Part shown: positions 1 to 6,421 of the stretch, in pieces
Numbering within the stretch: the stretch's first letter is position 1
Layout: every line of letters starts with the position of its first letter
Source: Actinomycetota bacterium
GTDB lineage: Bacteria; Actinomycetota; Actinomycetes; Streptosporangiales; Streptosporangiaceae
Reading direction: 5' to 3'
DNA length: 7,614 nucleotides
Assembly: GCA_003242605.1 (NCBI GenBank)
Contig: QGUZ01000245.1
Location: forward strand, 1 to 7,614
The notes under the pieces: model-generated
Database searches by the model: none
What the model was told of the DNA's origin: nothing
What the model saw: the letters and a program-made list of their open reading frames with translations, nothing else
Position numbers and translations under genes: made by a program

Positions 1-226
1 GTGCGGAGACGCGGCACCGGTCACGCGCGCCGGACACGGCGGCCGGAGCCTTCCCGGCCCTCCCGCCGGGACCCTCCGGCGTCTCGCGGCCACCCCGTCG
101 AGCGTCACCCGATGCCGCCCGCCGCGCCTGCGCGCGCCGGGCGCACGCCCGCGAGGCCGGGCCGCGGGTCACGCCCGGGCGGAACCGCCTTTGGGCGCGT
201 CGCCGCCGGGAACGCGGACGTGCCGG
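1..226. other. Gene-free flank downstream of the transglutaminase gene
   Basis: I see no supportable gene here. An open plus-strand frame runs from base 1 to 246, but its product is mostly Arg, Pro, Gly and Ala. Its second codon positions are also far richer in G/C than in the neighbouring genes, which argues against coding. On the minus strand, downstream of the transglutaminase stop, there are short GC-rich inverted repeats: GGCGG-AA-CCGCC at 178-189 and CGGGC-GCAC-GCCCG at 138-151. Either could help end the operon transcript, but neither is followed by a T-run, so I do not call a terminator. The true neighbouring gene may lie beyond the window edge. Confidence 0.5.
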
Positions 227-2743
227 TCAGCGGCCCACCCGGGTGAGCACCCGGTCGGCGCGCTCGGCGCCGGCCGTCCCGCGCGAGGCGGGGACGCGGC
301 GGCGCGGCCGGATGTTCTCCAGCAGGTCGAAGGCGTCGAGGACGCGCTCGCCGGCGCCGCGCAGCCGCCGCAGGGTCGAGGGCGGGGCGAGGACCGCGCG
401 CAGCCGCCGCCACCGCGACACCGTGGCGGCGAGGGCGCGCCGTACCCGGCGGATGTCGTCCCGGCGCGGCGTCTCGCGGCCCGGATCGCGGGCGTAGCGC
501 AGCCGCTCCTCGGCGAACGCGATCCGGTGCACCGCGGCCGCGGTATCCGGATCGAGGTCGTACTCCTCGGTGAGCCGCCGGGCGAGCGCCCGCGGGCTCT
601 CGCTCGCCCGCCGCGGCAGGCCGTAGTCGTACAGCACGTCGCACAGCTCGGCCCACGCCGCGTGCACCGCCGCGCGGCCGCCGCCCCCGCGGCGCCCGGC
701 CCGCTCGCCCGCCACGTGCGCCCGGGCCTCGCCGGCGGCCGTGCCCTCGGGCGCCGGGGGTGGCGTGGTCCAGGCGCGGCGGCGGCGCAGCCGGGTGAGC
801 AGGCGCCAGGCCGCCGGGAGCAGCGCGATCAGCAGCAGCACGCCGGCCCCGATGCCGATCTTGGCGGCGAGCGGCATGCCCTCGTCCACCTCGATCGGCA
901 CGCCGCCGATTCCCGGGTCGAGCTCGCGCGGGTTGCGCATGGTCTGCCCGGCCTCGTCGGACCCCTCGCTCTCCTCCGGCGTCGGGGTCGCCTCGTCGTC
1001 CGGCGTGCTGCTCTGCTCGCCCTCGCCGGTCGGCGTGGCCTGCTCGGAGTAGTCGGGCGCCCGGGCGGTGCCCTGCCCGAACGGGCCGCTCGGCGTGGGC
1101 TCGAAGCGCAGCCAGCCGACCCCCTCGAAGTACAGCTCCGGCCAGGCGTGCGCGTCGTGCGTGCCGACCCGCCAGCCATCGGCCACCCGGTTGCCGCCGG
1201 TGTAGCCGATCGCCACCCGCGAGGGGATGCCGAGCACCCGGGCCATCACCGCCATCGCGGCGGCGAACTGCTCGCAGTACCCGGTGCGGTTGCGGATGAG
1301 GAAGTCGACCAGCGCGGAGTTGCTCTGCCCCCGGGTCGTGAGGCTGTAGGTGAAGTCGCCGTCCCCGGTGAACCACTGCTGCAGCCGGACCGCCTTCGCG
1401 TACGGCGTGGGCGCGTTCCGGGTCACCCGGCGGGCCAGCCGGGCGATCTCGGGGGGCAGATCGGGCGGCAGCTCCAGGTACCGGTCGACGACGTCGGCGG
1501 GCGGCAGCCCGGCCCGGTCCAGCTGCTCGGGGGTCGGCCGCGGCTCGTCGCTCACCACCCGGTAGCCGAGCCCGCGCGCCTCCTGGCGGGTGGAGAAGAC
1601 CATGAGCGTGGTCTGGTCGGCCCGCCAGTCGCCCTCCACGTCCACCTGCGTCGGCGGGTACGGCAGCGGCAGGAAGTGCAGCCGCGAGATGTCGTCGCTC
1701 ATCCGGATCCGCAGCTCCACCCGCTCGGTGCGCACCGCCGGGCCGAGGCCGGGCGGCCGGGGCAGCGGGCCCTCCGAGACCCGGTCCTCGGGGCGCCCGC
1801 GCGGGCTCGACATGCCCCACTCCTCGCCGTCGAACCGGTCGAGCGACCACAGCCGCAGGTAGCGGGGCGCGCCGTCGGAGCTGGTGTAGGTGAGGACGGT
1901 GGCGTTCTCGGTCTGGGTGAGCTGGCCCCGCATGCCCGCCACCGGGTTGGGGATGGTGATCGTGTTGCCGCGCCCGCCGGGGCCGCCGCCGGGCCCGAAC
2001 CCGAACAGCGGCTCGGGCTCGAGCGTGGGCACGAGCGCGGGCACCAGGATCGCGAGCGCGATCGCCGCGTACCCGATGCGCTTGCCGGAGAGCCGGAACG
2101 ACGCGCCGCCCGCCGCGGGCGAGCCGGGCGGGGCCGACGCGGCCGGCCGGTGCGCGCGGCGCAGCAGCACCGCGCGCCCCCACTGCCCGATGCGCTCGCG
2201 GCCGTCCGACAGCAGCAGGCCGATGTAGCCGAACGCGGCGATCACCACGACCGGCCAGGCGATCGGGTCGCTGATCACCGCGGCGGGCACGCTGAACAGC
2301 GCGAGCAGCGGCAGCCCGGCGAGCGCCGCCCGGCGCAGCCGTACCGCGAACAGGTCGACGAGGATCGCGATCACCCCGATGCCGCCCGCGGCGATCAGGG
2401 TGATGCCCGTCGAGTCGGGGACCGGCGCCGCGTACCGCTGGATGTCCTCGAACCCCCCGACGAGCAGCAGCCATAGCACGTACGCCGAGTCGCGGGTCGG
2501 CACGATCCCGGCCCACGCGTACTCCCCGGCGAAGATCCAGGTGACCACGAGGCCGAGCACGACCAGCTGCACGATCGGCACCAGCCGCCGGTCGACGGTG
2601 AAGCGGGAGCCGAGCACGCCCACCGCGGTCACCGCGATCAGCACCGCCAGCCCGGACCAGAACCAGGTTCCGTGCTGGAACAGCGGGTACAGCGTGAGCG
2701 CCACCGCTCCGGTGGCGAGACCGGACGCGAGGGGAAGCCTCAT
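227..2743 (-). CDS. Membrane-anchored transglutaminase-like protein (TgpA-type N-terminus, transglutaminase core, DUF4129-like C-terminus)
   Basis: 838 residues. About seven or eight hydrophobic segments fill residues 5-241. A Gly-rich stretch (about 247-260) leads into a large domain that should lie outside the membrane. The transglutaminase core has the nucleophile motif TGYCEQFA with Cys490, the histidine motif THDAHAWPEL with His532, and WLRFEPTP, where Glu548 sits at the usual third-residue (Asp) position. A Ser/Thr/Glu/Asp-rich linker (about 563-600) precedes a single membrane helix (626-649). A cytoplasmic segment resembling DUF4129 follows (about 690-765), then a basic tail. The ATG at 2743 is supported by GGAGG seven bases upstream and by its ATGA overlap with the DUF58 stop. 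The family is known from TgpA of Pseudomonas aeruginosa, a membrane protein important for viability. Substrate is unknown; proteolytic or transglutaminase activity on envelope proteins or peptides is inference. It is the last gene of the three-gene operon. Confidence 0.92.
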   Translation of the reverse strand: MRLPLASGLATGAVALTLYPLFQHGTWFWSGLAVLIAVTAVGVLGSRFTVDRRLVPIVQLVVLGLVVTWIFAGEYAWAGIVPTRDSAYVLWLLLVGGFEDIQRYAAPVPDSTGITLIAAGGIGVIAILVDLFAVRLRRAALAGLPLLALFSVPAAVISDPIAWPVVVIAAFGYIGLLLSDGRERIGQWGRAVLLRRAHRPAASAPPGSPAAGGASFRLSGKRIGYAAIALAILVPALVPTLEPEPLFGFGPGGGPGGRGNTITIPNPVAGMRGQLTQTENATVLTYTSSDGAPRYLRLWSLDRFDGEEWGMSSPRGRPEDRVSEGPLPRPPGLGPAVRTERVELRIRMSDDISRLHFLPLPYPPTQVDVEGDWRADQTTLMVFSTRQEARGLGYRVVSDEPRPTPEQLDRAGLPPADVVDRYLELPPDLPPEIARLARRVTRNAPTPYAKAVRLQQWFTGDGDFTYSLTTRGQSNSALVDFLIRNRTGYCEQFAAAMAVMARVLGIPSRVAIGYTGGNRVADGWRVGTHDAHAWPELYFEGVGWLRFEPTPSGPFGQGTARAPDYSEQATPTGEGEQSSTPDDEATPTPEESEGSDEAGQTMRNPRELDPGIGGVPIEVDEGMPLAAKIGIGAGVLLLIALLPAAWRLLTRLRRRRAWTTPPPAPEGTAAGEARAHVAGERAGRRGGGGRAAVHAAWAELCDVLYDYGLPRRASESPRALARRLTEEYDLDPDTAAAVHRIAFAEERLRYARDPGRETPRRDDIRRVRRALAATVSRWRRLRAVLAPPSTLRRLRGAGERVLDAFDLLENIRPRRRVPASRGTAGAERADRVLTRVGR

Positions 2744-3998
2744 GCGGCACCTCCGGTGATCGGGCCCGGCGCCGTCACCTGGGACCGTCCGGCCTGCGGC
2801 CACACCGCGGCGAGCGGCACCCCCGCGGGCAGCCGGACCACCCGCCAGCCCGCCGCGGCGAGCACGGCCTCCGCGTTCCGCACGGTCTCCTCGTCGCCGT
2901 CGAGGGCGCCCGGACGCCAGGTGGCGACGTCGAGCAGCACGGCCACGGCGGTCACCCCGCCGTGCCGCAGCCGGGCGAGGGCGCGGGCGTCGGTCTCGTC
3001 GAGCGCGCCGAGCACGGCCACGATCAGCCCGTCGCCGCCGCCCTGCCGCAGCGCCCCGACGCCCATCTCCAGCGACCGCGCCGCGCTCTCCCGCACCACC
3101 GCGAGCGCGTCGAGCAGCGCGCCCCCGTCGTCGGGGAGGTGCTGCGGGCCGAGGTCGGTCACCAGGCGCAGCCCGAGCCCCTCGCGGGCGAGGTGCACGC
3201 CGATCGACGCCGCGGCCGACACCGCCGTCTCGAACGAGGATCGCGGCCCCTCGCCGCGGTGCGCGTACCTGCGGGTGTCGAGCAGCAGCGCGCCGCGGCT
3301 CTGCCACTGCTGCTCCTCGCGGCGCACCATGAGCTCGCCGTACCGGGCGGTGGACCGCCAGTGCACCCGGCGCAGGTCGTCGCCGTGCCGGTACTCGCGC
3401 GGCGCCACGTCGTCGTCACCGGCCACCGCCACGCTGCGGGTACGGCTCTCGCCGCCGCCGGCCCACTCGCCCGACAGCGGCACCCGCGGCAGCGCCTCCA
3501 CCACGGGGGTCACCACGAGGGTGTCGGTGATCGTGAACGACCGGGTGAGCTCGACCAGCCCGAACGGGTCGGTGATGCGCACCGACAGCGGGCCGATGGC
3601 GAACCGGCCCCGCAGATCGGAGCGCACCTTGTAGTCGATCTCGCGCACGCCGCGCGGCTCCACCCGGTCGAGCACGAAGCGGGGGCGCGCGCCGAGCGCG
3701 TACTGCAGGGCGTCCTCGATGAGCAGCAGCCCGGTGGGCAGCCGGGTGACGTTCTCCAGCCGCAGCGTCACCGTGGCCTCGTTGCCCACCGCGACCCGGG
3801 TGGGGGAGAGCCGCCGGGCGCAGCCGAGCCGGTACCGGGTGCGCGCCACGACCATGGCCGCGAGCAGCGGCAGCGCGATGATGAGCACGCCCACCCGGAG
3901 CAGGTCGTGCTCGCCGAAGAAGAAGGCGCACAGCAGCGCGGCGACACCGGAGGCGAGGAACGACCTGCCTCGCGGCGTGAGTGCCCGCAGCCCCGCGG

Positions 3999-4002
<4 letters not shown>
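2740..4002 (-). CDS. DUF58 domain-containing membrane protein
   Basis: 420 residues. Two closely spaced hydrophobic helices (about 15-30 and 36-53) anchor the N-terminus. A beta-rich region follows and includes DPFGL (145-149). The diagnostic DUF58 motif YRHGDDLRRVHWRSTA lies at 204-219. The C-terminal half begins with a strand ending in Asp (ALLLDTRR, about 238-245), as in the von Willebrand A-like fold assigned to this family. I chose the GTG at 4002 because it overlaps the MoxR stop as GTGA and starts just ahead of the first membrane helix. The frame stays open further upstream only as a shadow of the MoxR gene. No strong ribosome site is visible (GGAG lies about 20 bases upstream), which suggests translational coupling to the MoxR gene. 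DUF58 proteins are regularly encoded beside MoxR ATPases and are thought to be their partners. The molecular role is unknown; a part in envelope assembly is inferred from the neighbours. Confidence 0.92.
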
Positions 4003-4985
<983 letters not shown>

Positions 4986-4989
4986 CGGG

Positions 4990-4996
4990 CCTCCCC
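4990..4996 (-). promoter_or_regulatory. Ribosome binding site of the MoxR gene
   Basis: GGGGAGG on the minus strand ends four bases before the GTG at 4985. It decides this start: no other in-frame start nearby has a comparable site, and the product begins at the usual distance from its Walker A motif. The spacing is at the short end of normal. Confidence 0.7.
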
Positions 4997-5006
4997 GTGA
5001 GATCCC

Positions 5007-5031
5007 GCAAGACGGCGATACGGCGCCTTGC
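5007..5031 (-). promoter_or_regulatory. Hairpin in the MoxR leader, just upstream of the ribosome site
   Basis: Read on the minus strand, GCAAGGCGCCG, loop TAT, CGCCGTCTTGC can pair over 11 positions. One pair is G-U and there is one C-C mismatch. The hairpin ends about ten bases before the GGGGAGG site. It could influence translation or mRNA stability. It is visible in sequence only, and I recognise no known element. Confidence 0.4.
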
Positions 5032-5090
5032 GAATCCTTTTCCTTTACATGTACCGACCCTACGTCCCGCCGGGTCCGCAGACGACTTTA

Positions 5091-5129
5091 TGGATGCTTC
5101 ATCCAAATTTACGACCGTTTGCGGATGAA
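5091..5129. repeat. Nested GGATG/CATCC inverted repeats in the less GC-rich leader segment
   Basis: TGGATG-CTT-CATCCA at 5091-5105 is a perfect 6-bp inverted repeat. Its right arm overlaps TTCATCC (5098-5104), which is complemented by GGATGAA at 5123-5129. The TTCATCC segment can therefore pair with either neighbour, giving two mutually exclusive stems. This could be a repressor site or a switchable leader structure. I cannot assign a factor. Confidence 0.4.
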
Positions 5130-5247
5130 AGCGGGAGGTCCGCAACCGCGGCGCACCCGCGCCCGCGCGCGCCAGGCGGCCATGTCCGCAGGTCGGCCGC
5201 CGCGTTCCGGCCGGCCGGACGGCGCCGGTCCGGCGGGCGGCGCAGAT

Positions 5248-5279
5248 GAATGGATCAACGTATCGGTACCGAATGGATC
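5248..5279. repeat. Direct repeat GAATGGATC flanking a palindrome
   Basis: GAATGGATC occurs at 5248-5256 and again at 5271-5279, 23 bases apart. Between them, and touching the second copy, lies the perfect 10-bp palindrome TCGGTACCGA (5263-5272). The cluster stands out from very GC-rich surroundings and may be a protein-binding site in the MoxR leader. Function is unknown. Confidence 0.35.
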
Positions 5280-5393
5280 GCCGCCCGGGCGGCACGCGGC
5301 GCGTTCGCGGTACGGCGGGCCGGGGCGGCGGCGTGACCGCGGTACGGCGCGGAACCCGGCGCCCGCGGCGGCGGCCCGGCCGGGGAGCCCGTG

Positions 5394-5403
5394 CCGTATA
5401 CGG
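5394..5403. promoter_or_regulatory. 10-bp palindrome overlapping the -10 box of the minus-strand promoter
   Basis: CCGTATACGG is a perfect palindrome covering the whole predicted -10 hexamer (5395-5400). A protein bound here would block RNA polymerase, so it is a candidate operator. TATA-containing -10 boxes can be palindromic by chance, and the binding protein is unknown. Confidence 0.35.
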
Positions 5404-5423
5404 AGAATCCGTCAGATTGTCAA
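5395..5423 (-). promoter_or_regulatory. Predicted sigma-70-type promoter for the MoxR-DUF58-transglutaminase operon
   Basis: On the minus strand TTGACA (5423-5418) is followed by a 17-base spacer and TATACG (5400-5395). The -35 box is a perfect match to the housekeeping consensus and the -10 box matches four of six positions, with optimal spacing. The transcript would start near 5388, leaving a leader of about 400 bases before the MoxR GTG at 4985. I found no better promoter closer to the gene, but one using another sigma factor cannot be excluded. Confidence 0.6.
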
Positions 5424-5427
5424 ATCG

Positions 5428-5438
5428 GACGTTACGTC
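5428..5438. promoter_or_regulatory. Palindrome just upstream of the minus-strand -35 box
   Basis: GACGT-T-ACGTC is a perfect 5+5 inverted repeat around one base. It lies four bases upstream of the TTGACA box, roughly 45 bases before the predicted start of transcription. That is a usual place for an activator or an upstream repressor site. I do not recognise the motif as belonging to a named regulator. Confidence 0.35.
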
Positions 5439-5565
5439 GAGATTGGCGGTAAAGGTGCGACACGCCGTGCGCGCGGCGGGCGCCGCTCGCCCCCTCCACT
5501 CCGCACCACCCCTCCTGACCTGCGAAAACGCGACGGAAAATGCGCGAGTGAAGCGTGTGAAACAG

Positions 5566-5593
5566 TTGACCGTGGGGAGATGTGGAGTAAGGT
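5566..5593 (+). promoter_or_regulatory. mraZ (dcw cluster) promoter
   Basis: TTGACC (5566-5571), a 16-base spacer and TAAGGT (5588-5593) fit a housekeeping sigma factor promoter. A-rich patches (GAAAA at 5523-5527 and GGAAAA at 5535-5540) lie upstream. Transcription would start near 5600 and give a leader of about 58 bases before the mraZ ATG. The overlapping GTGGNG boxes support this as the regulated dcw promoter. Confidence 0.65.
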
Positions 5594-5607
5594 GGTGCGC
5601 AGTGGAG
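5572..5607 (+). promoter_or_regulatory. MraZ operator: four phased GTGGNG boxes
   Basis: GTGGGG at 5572, GTGGAG at 5582, GTGGTG at 5592 and GTGGAG at 5602 recur at an exact 10-bp period. They begin directly after the -35 box and cover the spacer, the -10 box and the probable start site. MraZ of Escherichia coli is known to bind TGGGN direct repeats separated by 5 bases ahead of its own gene, which is also a 10-bp period on one face of the helix. I infer that these are the binding sites for the MraZ made just downstream and that binding represses transcription. Confidence 0.7.
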
Positions 5608-5643
5608 GGCCGGTGCGACAGCGCTGAGTGCTCCACCGGACAC

Positions 5644-5650
5644 GGGAGGT
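5644..5650 (+). promoter_or_regulatory. Ribosome binding site of mraZ
   Basis: GGGAGGT lies seven bases before the ATG at 5658. It fixes that start against the in-frame upstream GTG at 5628, which has no ribosome site. Part of it (GGTGG, 5648-5652) can pair with CCACC at 5633-5637, a weak possible brake on initiation. Confidence 0.75.
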
Positions 5651-5657
5651 GGCGCCG

Positions 5658-6089
5658 ATGTTCCTCGGCACTCACCATCCGCGTCTCGACGACAAGGGAC
5701 GGCTGTTTCTGCCGGCGAAGTACCGCGAGGAGCTGGCGGAGGGTCTGGTGATCACCAAGGGCCAGGAGCGCTGCCTCTATGTGTTTCCCATGGAGGAGTT
5801 CCGGCGCATTACCGAGGCGTTGCGCACCGCGCCCGTGACCGCCAAGGCCGTCCGCGACTACAGCCGGGTGTTCTTCGCCGGGGCGTCGGACGAGGTGCCC
5901 GACAAGCAGGGGCGGATCACGATCCCGCAGCATCTGCGCGAGTACGCCGGCCTGCGCCGGGACTGCGCGGTCATCGGCGCCAACACCCGCCTCGAGATCT
6001 GGGACGCCGAGGCCTGGGAGGCGTACCTCGCCGACCGGGAGCAGGCGTTCGCCGAGCTGTCGGAGGAGGTGCTGCCCGGAGTCCTGTAG
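5658..6089 (+). CDS. mraZ: Transcriptional regulator MraZ
   Basis: 143 residues, the usual size. The protein begins MFLGTHHPRLDDKGRLFLPA and has two tandem SpoVT/AbrB-like DNA-binding halves, each marked by the DXXGR signature: DKGR ending at Arg15 with LPAKYR after it, and DKQGRITIP at 82-90. MraZ proteins form ring-shaped oligomers, bind direct repeats in their own promoter and control the dcw cluster. The four phased GTGGNG boxes upstream fit that role here. The start is the ATG with GGGAGGT seven bases upstream, not the GTG at 5628, because family members begin with MFLG or a close variant. It is the first gene of the cluster and is separated from rsmH by an unusually roomy 332-base gap. 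Confidence 0.97.
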   Translation: MFLGTHHPRLDDKGRLFLPAKYREELAEGLVITKGQERCLYVFPMEEFRRITEALRTAPVTAKAVRDYSRVFFAGASDEVPDKQGRITIPQHLREYAGLRRDCAVIGANTRLEIWDAEAWEAYLADREQAFAELSEEVLPGVL

Positions 6090-6107
6090 ATCACGGTCGC
6101 CCGTCGG

Positions 6108-6366
6108 TGAGAACGTCGTTCGGCGAGGTCTCCACCCGCTCCTTCGCGGGCTTCCGGGGCCGCACCGGAGCAGCGAGCCGGACCCGTCAGCTGATGCACC
6201 TTCCCCGGTGTCAGGTGGCGGGGGCGAGCGCGAGGACGCGGATGGGGACCTGGCCGGACGATTCAGGGCGCGCACGCCGCGCCCGGCGAGGGAGGCCGCG
6301 CCGCCGGCCGCCTCGCGGCGGCCGCCCGGGCGTGGCCCGCCCGGCGCCGGCTGAACGACGTTTTCA
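6108..6366. repeat. Imperfect 17-bp inverted repeat framing the rsmH leader
   Basis: TGAGAACGTCGTTCGGC (6108-6124) and the reverse complement of 6350-6366 match at 15 of 17 positions. The shared core AACGNCGTT is itself palindromic (6112-6120 and 6354-6362), and the left copy extends to an 11-bp palindrome, GAACG-T-CGTTC. The pair may be a long-range RNA stem closing the leader, two binding sites for one dimeric protein, or the ends of a small inserted element. No target-site duplication is evident. Confidence 0.45.
6266..6344 (+). ncRNA. Candidate structured RNA in the rsmH 5' leader
   Basis: Three perfect 7-bp stems with short loops lie in a row. They are GGGCGCG/CGCGCCC at 6266-6284 (loop CACGC), GGCCGCC/GGCGGCC at 6306-6323 (loop TCGC) and CCGGGCG/CGCCCGG at 6326-6344 (loop TGGCC). 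High GC content makes chance stems common, but three adjacent perfect ones with 4-5 base loops are notable. A conserved mraW RNA motif has been described upstream of mraW in actinobacteria. I cannot match its consensus from memory, so that identity is only a suggestion. Confidence 0.35.
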
Positions 6367-6406
6367 GGTGGGGGCCGACGGGGGGACCGAGTCACGGATA
6401 CGCGAA

Positions 6407-6414
6407 AAGGGGGG
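6407..6414 (+). promoter_or_regulatory. Ribosome binding site of rsmH
   Basis: AAGGGGGG ends seven bases before the ATG at 6422. It selects this start over the long upstream extension of the open frame. Confidence 0.7.
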
Positions 6415-6421
6415 CTACGGC

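Larger units (their letters stand above)
4986..5657. other. Divergent intergenic region between the MoxR operon and mraZ
   Basis: No gene is supported in these 672 bases. The open frames crossing it give Arg/Pro/Gly-rich translations without recognisable motifs. The region alternates very GC-rich stretches (about 5140-5240 and 5280-5392) with less GC-rich islands (about 5032-5130, 5244-5279, 5394-5456 and 5521-5595). The islands hold the short repeats, palindromes and the two divergent promoters listed separately. If the minus-strand promoter at 5395-5423 drives the MoxR operon, most of the left half is a transcribed leader of about 400 bases. Confidence 0.7.
6090..6421 (+). other. mraZ-rsmH intergenic leader, no gene
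   Basis: The 332 bases between the mraZ stop and the rsmH ATG contain no supportable gene. The rsmH frame is open back to 6107, but the extra translation is Arg/Gly/Pro-rich and lies ahead of the conserved RsmH N-terminus. I found no convincing promoter, so rsmH is probably read from the mraZ promoter through this stretch. It contains several predicted hairpins. In the left half: CCCGC/GCGGG at 6135-6150 and TCCGG/CCGGA at 6153-6169. In the right half there are three stronger ones, listed separately. Confidence 0.65.

Noticed and set aside
138..189. GC-rich inverted repeats as an intrinsic terminator for the minus-strand operon
   Set aside because: The stems are only 4-5 bp and no T-run follows, so they cannot be distinguished from chance in this GC-rich sequence.
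1..246. Plus-strand open frame of 81 codons at the left edge
   Set aside because: The product is Arg/Pro/Gly-rich without motifs, and its second codon positions are far too GC-rich compared with the real genes. Its end also overlaps the transglutaminase C-terminus in opposite orientation.
191..2476. Very long plus-strand open frame (about 760 codons) opposite the transglutaminase gene
   Set aside because: It is the antisense shadow of a GC-rich gene. Its translation shows no domain, while the minus-strand frame has a complete transglutaminase core and membrane helices.
105..2750. Second long minus-strand open frame over the transglutaminase gene
   Set aside because: It is the same strand in another frame. 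The translation is Arg/Ala/Gly/Pro-rich with no motifs and lacks the Cys and His signatures.
5628..5657. Longer mraZ start at the GTG at 5628
   Set aside because: It has no ribosome site, and family members begin at the MFLG residues encoded from 5658, which has GGGAGGT at proper spacing.
6396..6401. GGATAC as the -10 box of a separate rsmH promoter
   Set aside because: No acceptable -35 box lies at 16-19 bases upstream.
6107..6421. N-terminal extension of RsmH back to 6107
   Set aside because: The extra residues are low-complexity and lie ahead of the conserved HVPV start of RsmH. The ATG at 6422 has a strong ribosome site.
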